The notes beneath the pieces are model-generated. The model saw only the letters and a list, made by a program, of their open reading frames with translations, did no database searches and had not been told where the DNA came from. A stretch of DNA of 64,000 nt from a bacterium (GTDB lineage Bacteria > Armatimonadota > Fimbriimonadia > Fimbriimonadales > Fimbriimonadaceae), in NCBI GenBank assembly GCA_027485645.1, contig JAIXQR010000003.1, positions 186,001 to 250,000 of the forward strand. Direction: 5' to 3'. The position numbers and the translations under genes were made by a program. This document shows positions 41,013 through 51,228 of the stretch, piece after piece (position 1 is the first letter of the stretch; the number at the start of each line of letters is the position of its first letter).

Positions 41013-41746
41013 GCCCGGAATCGGAGCCGAATGTAGTCAGCGGTCCATTGCTCTTGGCTGTCACACAGGCTGGGGCGCAGGAGTTCGACGGCGGTATCGA
41101 GAACGCTCGCCACAGACTCCTGTCTGAACTCAGCAAGGCTCGTTTGCGCGAAGGTTTTTAGCCAGCCAAGCATCCCGGTTGGGAGGGGAGTTGGGCGGGG
41201 GATGAGCGCGATGGATTCGATTTCGAACCCGTTCTGGGTCAGGATATCTCCGTACTCGGCCGGGGTCGGGTAGTACCACGGGCTCTCGAAATCGGGCAAT
41301 CCGTGAATGCGGGTGGCGGCGATGAGGGCAGTTACGATGGCAGCGACGTTGCCGTGCCCGCCCATTTCGGCAACGAAGGTTCCGCCTGGCTTGAGGGCGC
41401 GCGCGACTCCGGCGACGGCCAATTCCGCCGGCTTTACCCAGTGCAAAGTAGCGTTTGAGAACACCGCATCGAACTCGTTCGCGAACGTGAGGGCCCGGGC
41501 ATCCATTACCTGGACGTTTAACCCAAGCTCTTTCGCCTTTTCAATCATCGCAGGGCTCGCGTCGACACCGAAGACCTCTGCGCCACGATTTTCCAGTTCT
41601 TTGGTCAGAGGACCATCGCCACAGCCCAGGTCGAGAACGCGGAGCCCGCGAATGTCTCCAAGCAAATCGGCGACTTGGTGGCCGTAGTCACTGACGAAGC
41701 GGGCGTTTCGGTTGTAGTCGTCAGCGTTCCAGGCGATGTTGGACAT
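40994..41746 (-). CDS. Class I SAM-dependent methyltransferase
   Basis: LRVLDLGCGDGPLTKELENRGAEVFGVDASPAMIEKAKELG; ATG at 41746 (ORF track start is TTG 41749). Confidence 0.85.
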   Translation of the reverse strand: MSNIAWNADDYNRNARFVSDYGHQVADLLGDIRGLRVLDLGCGDGPLTKELENRGAEVFGVDASPAMIEKAKELGLNVQVMDARALTFANEFDAVFSNATLHWVKPAELAVAGVARALKPGGTFVAEMGGHGNVAAIVTALIAATRIHGLPDFESPWYYPTPAEYGDILTQNGFEIESIALIPRPTPLPTGMLGWLKTFAQTSLAEFRQESVASVLDTAVELLRPSLCDSQEQWTADYIRLRFRAKKKTP

Positions 41747-41764
41747 CAAGCTATTTTGCCTTGG

Positions 41765-42124
41765 TTAGCCTAAATCGTCGCGATGGTGAGTCTCAACCAC
41801 CTCGATCAGGCCGACGATGTTTCGGTTGAGTTCTTCCAGGTCCTCGCTGGGAATCCACCACTCTGTGTCTTCCGATCCACCGACAACGTGGGTTTCGTAT
41901 CGATCCGCAAACTCGCAGTTGACTTCGAACTTCGTGATGTAGCCGATTCCGTACTCCTTAACGTTCCAAAGGTTCACCCGTCGCGCATAGCCGATGTTCG
42001 TGACGGGATAGAAGATGGGTTGGTAGTACATCCTCGGCGGCCAAGCTTTGAACCCACTTTGCTCAACAAGGTCCCATTCGGCCTGGTTGCACGGGCGATA
42101 CATCGTGACGGTCGGTTGCTCCAC
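41765..42124 (-). CDS. ADP-ribosylation/crystallin-J1-annotated family protein
   Basis: GTG start. MYRPCNQAEWDLVEQSGFKAWPPRMYYQPIFYPVTN...GYITKFEV...YETHVVGGSEDTEWWIPSEDLEELNRNIVGLIEVV. Confidence 0.65.
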   Translation of the reverse strand: MEQPTVTMYRPCNQAEWDLVEQSGFKAWPPRMYYQPIFYPVTNIGYARRVNLWNVKEYGIGYITKFEVNCEFADRYETHVVGGSEDTEWWIPSEDLEELNRNIVGLIEVVETHHRDDLG

Positions 42125-42161
42125 GGTGTTCTCAGTATGACTTCGGTAGTCTGGGGCCAGA

Positions 42162-42506
42162 ATGGGAGATGCATGGGAAGCCAAGTGCCTGGCGCAAATG
42201 GATGATGAGGCAATCTGGATACGCATTGGCCGACCAAAACCCGCGGAGTCGGAGAAGCTTCCTCGCTGGGTGGTCTCGATGATTTTCCGGTTCAACTTCG
42301 CCATCTTCGCCGGGGTGCTCACCGCGCTCCTGGTCGTCCTGGCGTTCACCATGTCCGACTCACTCGCCGATTTCCGGAATGCGGCGGACATTCTCGCGGT
42401 TGCCGGTTTCATCGTAGTGGTTGCAACTGCGATGGCGGCCTACTCGGCGAACATTTACCGTCGAAGCTGGAACCGCCGTGCGGCGCGGTTTCTGAACGAG
42501 GGTTGA
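42162..42506 (+). CDS. Small two-TM membrane protein
   Basis: FNFAIFAGVLTALLVVLAF...ILAVAGFIVVVATAMAAYSANIYRRSW. Confidence 0.5.
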   Translation: MGDAWEAKCLAQMDDEAIWIRIGRPKPAESEKLPRWVVSMIFRFNFAIFAGVLTALLVVLAFTMSDSLADFRNAADILAVAGFIVVVATAMAAYSANIYRRSWNRRAARFLNEG

Positions 42507-42570
42507 TCGATCAAGGATGGCTAGTAGAGCTTTATAGAACGGGTCGAGAAGCTAGTATCACGTCGCCCCA

Positions 42571-42864
42571 TCAAGAATTTCTTTGTTCCATCGACTGCGA
42601 CAATCGTTTCGCTCGCGCTTCACGGGCCGAAGTGAATGCCTTGTTCAGTTCCTCGTCCGTCAGGTTGGTGCCTGCAGTTGCAGCATGAATTGGATCCAAT
42701 AATGCCGCCAACTGGTTTTCTCCGACCGCGGTTGCTCGGTGCCAGTCTTCACGAATCAAGCTTCTGAGATACTCAGACGGCTCGGTGAACTTTAGCTCCT
42801 TATATCGGCGTTGCACAAACTCGACCAAATCGGGGTCAACGTCCGGGATATCGAGTGTTGCCAT
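42571..42864 (-). CDS. ParD/CopG-like antitoxin-type protein
   Basis: PDLVEFVQRRYKELKFTEPSEYLRSLIREDWHRAT; no adjacent toxin ORF seen. Confidence 0.55.
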   Translation of the reverse strand: MATLDIPDVDPDLVEFVQRRYKELKFTEPSEYLRSLIREDWHRATAVGENQLAALLDPIHAATAGTNLTDEELNKAFTSAREARAKRLSQSMEQRNS

Positions 42865-42940
42865 GTCAACAGAATTTTGCAGGAATTCACGTCCCGCAGG
42901 CAGGGTTCGTGTGTTCCTTAGCGGCAGTTGATGCTTCGGT

Positions 42941-45904
42941 ATGCTGCCGGTCCTGATGTCGCTCGTTAAGGGAGTCTACGATCTATTAGTAACCGACAGC
43001 GTGCGCGCGAAGCTTGAAGCACTTCCACCAAGTCTGGAAGCGGTTGTACATACCCTTGACCTGCAAGACCTAACTGAGTACTTAGCTCGAGAAATTTTGC
43101 TGCGGACTCGAGAACAGTTGAGGTTCACGGACGACGTGGATCAGGCGATTTCGCAGACCGTCAAGGCCATTCAACAGCTCGGCAAAGATGAGCTTATCGA
43201 GGCATGCGTGCTTGCCGCCGTGAAAGACAAGGTGGGTACCGTCACCCTTCCAGAAATTCCTCTTGCTCACAACGCACTCGTAACAAACGAAAGCAAGGTC
43301 AATTACGCGCACATCCTCCGTAAGGAACTAGCTTCGGCAGATCGCGTGGACGTCATCTGTCCGTTTATTGGCGTTGCGGGGCTGAACCTCATTTTCAAAG
43401 AGCTTCAGGAACTTGGAAGTCGACTGCGTGTCGTGACGACGACTTATCTCGGCGGAACGCACACGCGAGCATTGGTCAGGATTGCAGAAACCAACGCGAG
43501 TGTAAAAATTGCGTACGAAAGCCGCGACCAAAAGACGAGTCTCCATGCGAAGTCCTGGATTTTTCACCGGGACTCGGGGGCCAACACGGCAACAATTGGT
43601 TCATCGAACATTTCTCCAAACGCCCTTGTCGATGGCCTGGAATGGAACGTCCGGGTGAGCGCGATTGAGTCACCACAGCTTTTCGACGGACTCAAGAGCA
43701 CGTTTGAGCGCCTTTGGAATGATCCCCAATTCGAAGACTTTGACCCGGCGAGGGATACCGAACGCCTCACCAGCTCACTGAAAGCTCAAAGAAGTCCCAA
43801 TCCGGTTGCGATGTTCTTTGCCGACCTCGCCCCGCATCCTCACCAAGCGGAGGCACTTGCCGAACTTCAATACGCGCGGCTTGAGGGGCGGAGAGAGAAC
43901 CTCGTCGTTGCTGCAACCGGTACGGGAAAGACCCTTCTAGCCGCATTTGACTACAAACGGTTGTGTGAGACAGCAAAGGGACGTCTTAAACTCTTGTTCA
44001 TCGCTCACCGAGGCGACATTTTGGAGCAATCCCTTGGCGCCTTCCGAGCGGTGTTGCGCGACAAAGAGTTTGGGGAGCTCAACGTTGGACAGGATAAAGC
44101 AGACGACTGGAATTATGTTTTCGCTTCGATTCAGTCTTTCAGCGAAAAGAGGCTGAGTGAGTTTTCACCAGATCATTTCGACGTAATTATCGTCGACGAG
44201 TTTCACCACGCCGAGGCAAGGACTTATCAGCGGTTACTCGATCATTTTCGGCCCTCGCAGTTGCTCGGCTTAACGGCTACTCCTGAGCGAACAGATGGGC
44301 GATCGGTGATTGATCGATTTGGTGTTCCCACTTTTGAGTTGCGACTCTGGCATGCGCTCGAGCGAAACTTACTCTGCCCGTTTCACTACTATGGGATCAA
44401 TGATAATACGGATCTTAGTAGCGCCGACTTTATCAGCGGAAAGTATGTCGATTCCGAGCTAGAGAAGGAATTTATAGAACGCGGGGATGAACGAGTCCGG
44501 ATCATCCTTCATGAGTTGCAGGAGAAAGCGCCCGAGCTCGATGGACTTCGCGCGGTGGCCTTTTGCGCGACGATTCGCCACGCCGATTACATGGCAAAGC
44601 AGTTTGTTTCGGCAGGTTACGTTGCGGTCGCGCTCCACTCCGGACGCTCGGCGGAAGACCGAGATCGGATCATGTCCGAATTCAGGAAGGGCGATATCCA
44701 AATCGTGTGCACGGTCGATCTTTTCAATGAGGGTATCGATGTCCCCGAAATCAATACGGTCCTTTTCCTGCGCCCAACCGAAAGTTCAACGGTCTTCATC
44801 CAGCAACTCGGACGAGGGCTTCGAAAGCACTCGGACAAGGGCGCGCTAACCGTGCTCGACTTTGTTGGTCAGCAGAATCGGAAGTTTCGATGGGATTTGC
44901 GTTACCGAGCCATCACGGGACAGACCCGGATGGAGTTGCAGCGGGCAATCAGCGATGAGTTTCCACAGTTGCCAGCAGGCTGCAACATCAGGCTAGATAA
45001 GGCGACTCAGAAACACATCCTTGACGGGATAAAGAACGGGATCCCAACGAACAAACGGGCGATGATTGATGAAATTCGTCGCCTTGTTGCCGCGGGCAAA
45101 GAGATCACAGTGTCCAGCTTCATTCGCGAGTCAGGAGTCGAGCTCTCAGATCTTTACCGTGGACACTCGTTGCACCACTTGCTTGTGAGCGCCGGCATTG
45201 AAAACGCCGAGGACGAAGCCGTCAAACGGGTGAGTAGCTTTATTCATTTGAACGACGCTCTAAGGATCGACGGTTATCGAAATGCGTTAAGAGAGACACG
45301 GGAATCCGTTTGGTCGCGGATGATCTCCTTCCCATTATCACGCTCAATGGATTTAGGGAATATTGCGCCGAGGGTTCGCCAAGAGATGCTCGAACTCTTA
45401 GATTATCTGGCGACATATGCCTTACACCGACCTGCTCTGGCTGCAGATCTTCCATTTGTAATTGGGATGGACTATTCGCGAGACGAGATCGTGGCGCCTT
45501 TTCGCGATAATCCGGAGTCGATGCGACAAGGCACGTTTTACGTCCGGGAGGCTGAGCTAGACGTCCACCTAGTTACGCTCAAGAAAACGGAGCGGAACTT
45601 CTCGCCCTCCACGATGTACCAGGACTATTTCATCGATCCGAGCAAGCTTCACTGGGAGAGCCAATCCACAACGTCAGCCCTCTCCGCCACTGGACAACGT
45701 CTCATCCTTGGGGAAGGGCGGCATCTCTTCTTTGTTCGCAGCGAGAAGTCCAGCATTGGCGGCGTGGGTCCCGTACCTTTCACCTGCGTTGGATTTGCGA
45801 AGCCGACTTCCCATGAGGGTGAACGACCAATTACACTCGTCTGGAAGCTGGAAACACCTGTGACCGACCACACCTGGGTTCGGTTCAAGGCCGCCTCGGG
45901 GTAG
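42941..45904 (+). CDS. PLD nuclease-like domain + SF2 DEAD/DEAH helicase + DUF3427-like C-terminus
   Basis: SLHAKSWIFHRDSGANTATIGSSNIS (HxK...GSSN), VVAATGTGKTLLAAFD (Walker A), VIIVDEFHHAEA, LGLTATPERTDGRS, QQLGRGLRKHSDK; C-terminal FYVREAELDVHLVTLKKTERNFSPSTMYQDYFIDPSKLHWESQS. Confidence 0.88.
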   Translation: MLPVLMSLVKGVYDLLVTDSVRAKLEALPPSLEAVVHTLDLQDLTEYLAREILLRTREQLRFTDDVDQAISQTVKAIQQLGKDELIEACVLAAVKDKVGTVTLPEIPLAHNALVTNESKVNYAHILRKELASADRVDVICPFIGVAGLNLIFKELQELGSRLRVVTTTYLGGTHTRALVRIAETNASVKIAYESRDQKTSLHAKSWIFHRDSGANTATIGSSNISPNALVDGLEWNVRVSAIESPQLFDGLKSTFERLWNDPQFEDFDPARDTERLTSSLKAQRSPNPVAMFFADLAPHPHQAEALAELQYARLEGRRENLVVAATGTGKTLLAAFDYKRLCETAKGRLKLLFIAHRGDILEQSLGAFRAVLRDKEFGELNVGQDKADDWNYVFASIQSFSEKRLSEFSPDHFDVIIVDEFHHAEARTYQRLLDHFRPSQLLGLTATPERTDGRSVIDRFGVPTFELRLWHALERNLLCPFHYYGINDNTDLSSADFISGKYVDSELEKEFIERGDERVRIILHELQEKAPELDGLRAVAFCATIRHADYMAKQFVSAGYVAVALHSGRSAEDRDRIMSEFRKGDIQIVCTVDLFNEGIDVPEINTVLFLRPTESSTVFIQQLGRGLRKHSDKGALTVLDFVGQQNRKFRWDLRYRAITGQTRMELQRAISDEFPQLPAGCNIRLDKATQKHILDGIKNGIPTNKRAMIDEIRRLVAAGKEITVSSFIRESGVELSDLYRGHSLHHLLVSAGIENAEDEAVKRVSSFIHLNDALRIDGYRNALRETRESVWSRMISFPLSRSMDLGNIAPRVRQEMLELLDYLATYALHRPALAADLPFVIGMDYSRDEIVAPFRDNPESMRQGTFYVREAELDVHLVTLKKTERNFSPSTMYQDYFIDPSKLHWESQSTTSALSATGQRLILGEGRHLFFVRSEKSSIGGVGPVPFTCVGFAKPTSHEGERPITLVWKLETPVTDHTWVRFKAASG

Positions 45905-45920
45905 CTTGCGCTCTGGCTCT

Positions 45921-47057
45921 ATGATTTCTCCTGCGGTTGCGACTCGGCTTGTGTTTTTGATGGTCGGGTTTTCGGTGGCTTCTTGGGCGCCTTTGGTGCC
46001 GGTGGTGAAGTCTCGAGGGGCGGGGATGGGGGAGGCGGAGTTGGGGTTGATTCTGCTTTGCCTGGGCCTTGGATCTCTGATTGCCATGCCGCTTTCCGGA
46101 GGGTGGGCGGCGCGGTTTGGGTGTCGGCGCGTCATTTCGGTGGCGGCATCGGTGGTGTGCCTCGTGATGCCCGCGCTAGGTGCTTTTACGGCTCCGGTAA
46201 GCATCGGGGCGGCCCTGCTCTTCTTTGGTGCCGGAATCGGGACGTTGGACGTGGTCATGAACATTCAGGCGAGCCTGGTGGAGCAGGAAGAGGGCCGTCC
46301 GATGATGTCGGGGTTTCATGGCTTGTATAGCGTGGGAGGCATCTTCGGCGCGGGAGTGGCCTCGGTGCTTCTCGGGCTCAAGATTGCGCCGGCGGGTCTG
46401 ATGCTTCTGATGGCGGTCGGGAGTGCCTTGATCATTTTTGTCGCACGGCCAGGCTTGTTGACCCAAGGTGGTAGTTCGGAGTCGCCAGTTTTCGCGTTTC
46501 CGAAAGGCATGGTTCTCCTCATCGGGTTCATGTGCTTTGTCATGTTCCTATCGGAAGGCTCCACGCTGGATTGGAGCGGAGTGCTGCTGAGTGAGCGGCA
46601 CCGGATGAACCCGAGCCAGGCCGGCTGGGGGTACGCCGCGTTTGCATCGACGATGAGCCTAGGGCGGCTTACGGGAGATCGCATCGTGGCTCGTCTTGGA
46701 GGACGCGCGATACTGGTAGGCGGCGGATTGCTGGCGGCAGTCGGCTTCATGATTGCCGCCGTTGCACCGAACGGCTGGGCGGCCATCGTTGGCTTTGGCT
46801 TGGTTGGGCTTGGTGCCTCCAATGTGGTGCCAGTGTTGTTCACCGCGGCGGGCAAGCAGAACCAAATGCCGCCCAATTTGGCTATTGCCGCGATAACGAC
46901 CATGGGTTACGCGGGCATTCTGGTTGGGCCGGCGCTCATTGGATTTTTGGCCCGAGGGATCGGGCTCGCGCCGACGTTAGCGGTGGTTGCCGGATTGATC
47001 GCGACGGTTCCGCTCTTTGCCGGAAGAATTCTGCGAGCTACTCAAGGCGCTGGCTAG
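45921..47057 (+). CDS. Major facilitator superfamily transporter
   Basis: 12-TM-like; SRGAGMGEAELGLILLCLGLGSLIAMPLSGGWAARFGCRRVI. Confidence 0.8.
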   Translation: MISPAVATRLVFLMVGFSVASWAPLVPVVKSRGAGMGEAELGLILLCLGLGSLIAMPLSGGWAARFGCRRVISVAASVVCLVMPALGAFTAPVSIGAALLFFGAGIGTLDVVMNIQASLVEQEEGRPMMSGFHGLYSVGGIFGAGVASVLLGLKIAPAGLMLLMAVGSALIIFVARPGLLTQGGSSESPVFAFPKGMVLLIGFMCFVMFLSEGSTLDWSGVLLSERHRMNPSQAGWGYAAFASTMSLGRLTGDRIVARLGGRAILVGGGLLAAVGFMIAAVAPNGWAAIVGFGLVGLGASNVVPVLFTAAGKQNQMPPNLAIAAITTMGYAGILVGPALIGFLARGIGLAPTLAVVAGLIATVPLFAGRILRATQGAG

Positions 47058-47114
47058 ACGAAACGACCCTTAGAACCGCATACTGAGTGAGCATTTCTCA
47101 GCCCCAAAATCCAT

Positions 47115-48188
47115 ATGACGACCTTCATTGTTGCAGGTGCCCTGATGGCGGCTAACTTAGCGCCTACCGAATCGACGTTCCTTAGCGGCGGCGATGTTTC
47201 GGAGATTCCAGAAGTCGAGGCAGGCGGCGGCAAGTATTACTACCAGGGTAAGGCCGAAGACCCGTTTGTGATCATGAAGAAGGCGGGCTGGAACTTCGTC
47301 CGGTTTCGAATTTGGAACAAGCCCACCGCCGGTTGGTGCGACAAAGAGCAGACCCTGAAGCTCGCAAAGCGGGCGCACGCACAAGGGCTGAAGATCAGCT
47401 TGGACTTCCATTACTCCGACTGGTGGGCCGATCCGGGCAAGCAAACGAAGCCCGCCGAATGGAAAGACCTGAGCTTTGGGGAGCTCGAGAACGCGGTTTA
47501 TCGCTACACGAAGGAAGTCGTGTCGGAAATGGACGCGCAAGGGACTCCGCCGTACATGGTGCAGGTCGGAAACGAGATCGTGGGTGGAATGCTTTGGCCC
47601 GATGGCAAGGCGGACTCGAACAACCCTGAGCAGTGGCAGAGGCTGGCGACACTCCTGAACGCGGGAATTCGGGCGGTGAAAGATGCCGAAGGTGACAATA
47701 AGATCATTACGATGCTGCACCTAGATCGAGGCGGCGATAACAAAACGGCGGTGTGGTGGTTTGATCACATCATGGCGGAAAAGGTGCCATTCGACACCGT
47801 TGGCCTTTCCTTCTATCCCTGGTGGCACGGAACTTTGGCCGCGTTCGAAAGCAACCTAAACGATCTCGCTCGGCGATACAAAAAGGACATTTATGTCGTG
47901 GAGGTTGCGTACCCCTGGGGTACGGATCAAAAGCCCGGACCTCACGTGTATAACGGCGATAAAACCGAAGCGGGCTATCCGCAAACGCCCGAAGGTCAAG
48001 CACTGTTTCTTTCGAAGGTCAAAGAAATCATCAAGAAGATCCCGGAGGGCCGAGGCAAGGGACTGCTGTACTGGGCCCCGACATGGATTCCAACGCCAAA
48101 GGAACATTCGCCTTACACCAATTTAGCCACGTTTGACGAAAAGGGACACGCCTTGCCATCGGTCGATGTGCTCGGAGAGAAGGAATGA
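47115..48188 (+). CDS. GH53 arabinogalactan endo-beta-1,4-galactanase
   Basis: FLSGGDVSEIPEVEAGGGKYYYQGKAEDPFVIMKKAGWNFVRFRIWNKP; ISLDFHYSDWWADPGKQTKPAEW; MVQVGNEIVGGMLWPDG. Confidence 0.92.
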   Translation: MTTFIVAGALMAANLAPTESTFLSGGDVSEIPEVEAGGGKYYYQGKAEDPFVIMKKAGWNFVRFRIWNKPTAGWCDKEQTLKLAKRAHAQGLKISLDFHYSDWWADPGKQTKPAEWKDLSFGELENAVYRYTKEVVSEMDAQGTPPYMVQVGNEIVGGMLWPDGKADSNNPEQWQRLATLLNAGIRAVKDAEGDNKIITMLHLDRGGDNKTAVWWFDHIMAEKVPFDTVGLSFYPWWHGTLAAFESNLNDLARRYKKDIYVVEVAYPWGTDQKPGPHVYNGDKTEAGYPQTPEGQALFLSKVKEIIKKIPEGRGKGLLYWAPTWIPTPKEHSPYTNLATFDEKGHALPSVDVLGEKE

Positions 48189-49504
48189 ACTGGACTTCCG
48201 TTGGAATTACTGGCTTAGCCGCAACTTTGGTGATCGGAGCCATTGTTACCGGTGAGCGAGTCATCACGCGGCAAGACCGAACCGACCGGGTTACGGTGAT
48301 CTACTGGGAAAAGTGGACCGGATCTGAGGGCGAAGAGATGCGCAAAGTGGTGGATGCATTCAACGCCAGCCAGGATCGAATCTTCGTCAAGTACCTCAGC
48401 ATTTCAGGAATTGATAGCAAAACTCGGCTCGCCATCGCGGGTGGTAACCCTCCCGATGTCGCCGGAATTTGGGGAGATCAGGTTGTACAGTTCGCAGATG
48501 CAAAGGCGCTGACCGATTTGACCGAGCTGTCGAAAGTAAAGGGGCTCGATGAGAGCTACTACATTCCCGCCTACTGGGATGGCTACGTGTACAAAGACAA
48601 GGTTTGGGCGATGCCGAGCACGCCGGCAGCAATCGCTTTGCACGCCCGCCCTGATCTGCTCCCGCCCGAGGCGGCAACCCCAGAGAAGTTTCCGAAGACC
48701 TTTGAGGAGCTCGATGCGCTGGTAGAGAAGATATCCGTTCAAGGGCCAAATGGCAGCTTGAAGCTTGCGGGCTTTCTTCCGAGCAATCCCGGCTGGTGGA
48801 ACTGGGCTTGGGGTTACTACTTCGGCGGACAACTGCTGACGGGCGACAAAGTGACGATCGACACTCCCGAGAACTTGCGGGCGTTCCGCTGGATCGCAAA
48901 GTACACCAAGAAGTTTGGATCGAAAGAAGTGCAGAGCTTCCAGGGTGGTTTCGGAAACTTTGCCTCGCCCCAAGACCCGTTCATGAGTGGAAAGGTCGCG
49001 GCGGAGCAAAACGGAGTTTGGAAGGCCAATTACATCAATGTCTACAAGCCAGGGCTGGACTGGTTCGCCGTTCCGATGCCGTACCCAGCGGATCGTCCGG
49101 ATCTGAAGGGCCGGTCGAACCTATCGCAAGATGTGCTCTGCATCCCTCGGGGAGCGAAGAACGTGAAAGAGGCGTTCGAATTCATCAGCTTTGTTCAGAA
49201 GCAGGAAGTGATGGAAGGGCTGTGCTCGGCTCACGGAAAGAACTCTCCGCTGGCGAAAGTCAGCGAGAAGTTCTTCGACACTCATCCGAACAAGTACATT
49301 CGCCTCTTCGATCAACTTGCCCGATCGCCGGGTGCGTTCAACATTCCGAAAGTGGGAGTGTTTCCGCAGATCAGTAACGAGATGAACGTGGCGTTCCAAG
49401 AGGTGAACTCCGAGCAAAAGACACCAGAGCGAGCTCTGGCAGATGCCCAGAAGCGCGCGGACATCATTTGGTCGACTTACCAAAAGCAGGTGCTGGAGAA
49501 ATGA
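48185..49504 (+). CDS. ABC sugar transporter substrate-binding protein
   Basis: VIYWEKWTGSEGEEMRKVVDAFNASQDRIFVKYLSIS; ATGA overlap with GH53. Confidence 0.88.
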   Translation: MNWTSVGITGLAATLVIGAIVTGERVITRQDRTDRVTVIYWEKWTGSEGEEMRKVVDAFNASQDRIFVKYLSISGIDSKTRLAIAGGNPPDVAGIWGDQVVQFADAKALTDLTELSKVKGLDESYYIPAYWDGYVYKDKVWAMPSTPAAIALHARPDLLPPEAATPEKFPKTFEELDALVEKISVQGPNGSLKLAGFLPSNPGWWNWAWGYYFGGQLLTGDKVTIDTPENLRAFRWIAKYTKKFGSKEVQSFQGGFGNFASPQDPFMSGKVAAEQNGVWKANYINVYKPGLDWFAVPMPYPADRPDLKGRSNLSQDVLCIPRGAKNVKEAFEFISFVQKQEVMEGLCSAHGKNSPLAKVSEKFFDTHPNKYIRLFDQLARSPGAFNIPKVGVFPQISNEMNVAFQEVNSEQKTPERALADAQKRADIIWSTYQKQVLEK

Positions 49505-50373
49505 AGAAAGACCTCCGCATCGGCCTGCTGTTTGCGATGCCCTGGATTTTGGGCTTCCTCATTTTTCTGGCTTATCCAGTCTTAGCCTCGCTTTACTATT
49601 CGTTCACCAACTTTTCGATCCTGCGGGAGCCTTCCTACGTCGGGATTGACAACTACGCTGAGCTGACATCCGATACGGTGTTCCATCAGGCTCTCATCAA
49701 CACCCTGATCTACGCGGTTGGAGCGGTCCCGCTGAGCACGGTCGTAGCCATCGGGCTCGCAATGCTGCTGAACAGCAAGGTGAAGGGGATGTCGTACTAC
49801 CGGACGATCTTCTTTTTGCCGTCGTTGGTGCCGATGGTGGCCCTGGGGACGCTTTTCCTATGGATTTTCAACGGCGACTACGGACTGTTGAACGAAGGCA
49901 TCCGCGCGGCCGGGCTGGAACCGCCCAACTGGCTCGGTGATCCGGCTTGGTCCAAGTCCACCCTCATGCTCATCTCGATGTGGGGATGTGGGCAGGCGAT
50001 GGTGATTTACCTTGCCGGACTGCAAAACGTGCCCGTTTCTTTGTATGAAGCGGCCGACCTGGATGGCGCGAAGCTCGGGCGCAAAATTTGGAACGTCACG
50101 TTACCGATGCTGTCACCCGTCATCCTGTTCAATGTGGTCATGGGGATCATTGGCGCGCTGCAGGTGTTCGCCGTGCCCTACGTCATGTTCCCGGGCGGCG
50201 CTCCGGCGAGATCGACCTACTTCATTGCCAGCTACCTGTTTGACAACGCCTTCCAGTACCAACGCATGGGATACGCAAGTGCAGTCGGGTGGGTGATGTT
50301 TATTATCACTTTGCTGCTCACGATGCTCGCGCTGAAGATTTCTGATCGTCACGTTCACTACGAAACGGAGTAA
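49501..50373 (+). CDS. Sugar ABC transporter permease (MalF/UgpA-like)
   Basis: PVSLYEAADLDGAKLGRKIWNVTLPMLSP (EAA loop). Confidence 0.9.
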   Translation: MKKDLRIGLLFAMPWILGFLIFLAYPVLASLYYSFTNFSILREPSYVGIDNYAELTSDTVFHQALINTLIYAVGAVPLSTVVAIGLAMLLNSKVKGMSYYRTIFFLPSLVPMVALGTLFLWIFNGDYGLLNEGIRAAGLEPPNWLGDPAWSKSTLMLISMWGCGQAMVIYLAGLQNVPVSLYEAADLDGAKLGRKIWNVTLPMLSPVILFNVVMGIIGALQVFAVPYVMFPGGAPARSTYFIASYLFDNAFQYQRMGYASAVGWVMFIITLLLTMLALKISDRHVHYETE

Positions 50374-50376
50374 GCC

Positions 50377-51228
50377 ATGGGACAAAGAAAACGAATACAA
50401 ATCGCCTTAACTCACGTGGCCCTGATTCTCCTGTCGGTCGTGTTCTTGCTTCCGCTATTGTGGATGCTTTCGACCTCGCTGAAGCCGATTGGCGAAACGC
50501 TCACGACTCCGCCTAAGTGGATTCCGAGCGAAGTGATGTGGAGCAACTACCCCGACGCCATTAACTATAACAGTAAGCAACTTGGCTATATCCCGTTCCT
50601 CGTCTATATGCGGAATACGGTCGTGGTTACGATTCTATGCATCGTGGGGTCGGTGACTTCCAACGCGCTGGTTGCCTATTCATTTTCACGCTTACGATGG
50701 GCCGGAAGAGATGCGTTCTTCGGGCTAACGGTGGCAACCATGATGATCCCGTTCCCGGTTCTGATGGTGCCGACCTTTACGTTGTTTAGGTACCTAGGCT
50801 GGGTGGGGTCGTTTAAGCCACTTTGGGTTCCGGCGTTTTTTGCCAGCGCTTTTTCGATATTCCTCTTGCGCCAGTTCTTCCGAACGATCCCAATGGAACT
50901 CAGTGAGGCGGCGAAGCTGGACGGCTGCAGCGAGTTTCGAATCTTCACCGACATCATCGTTCCGCTCGCTAAGCCGGCGCTGATGGTCGTTGCACTGTTC
51001 ACGTTTATGGGGTCTTGGAACGACTTCCTTGGACCACTCATCTACTTGGTGGACCAGAACACGTTCACCTTGGCGCTTGGTCTCTCGGCCTATCAGACCC
51101 AGCATGGCGGCACGCCGTGGAACCTCTTGATGGCCGCGACTTTGCTGGTCATCTTGCCGATCCTGATCGTGTTCTTCTTCGCGCAGAAGCTGTTCATTCA
51201 GGGCATCGCGACCAGCGGATTCAAGTGA
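50377..51228 (+). CDS. Carbohydrate ABC transporter permease (MalG/UgpE-like)
   Basis: IPMELSEAAKLDGCSEFRIFTDIIVPLAKPALMVVALFTFMGSWNDFLGPLIYL. Confidence 0.9.
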   Translation: MGQRKRIQIALTHVALILLSVVFLLPLLWMLSTSLKPIGETLTTPPKWIPSEVMWSNYPDAINYNSKQLGYIPFLVYMRNTVVVTILCIVGSVTSNALVAYSFSRLRWAGRDAFFGLTVATMMIPFPVLMVPTFTLFRYLGWVGSFKPLWVPAFFASAFSIFLLRQFFRTIPMELSEAAKLDGCSEFRIFTDIIVPLAKPALMVVALFTFMGSWNDFLGPLIYLVDQNTFTLALGLSAYQTQHGGTPWNLLMAATLLVILPILIVFFFAQKLFIQGIATSGFK

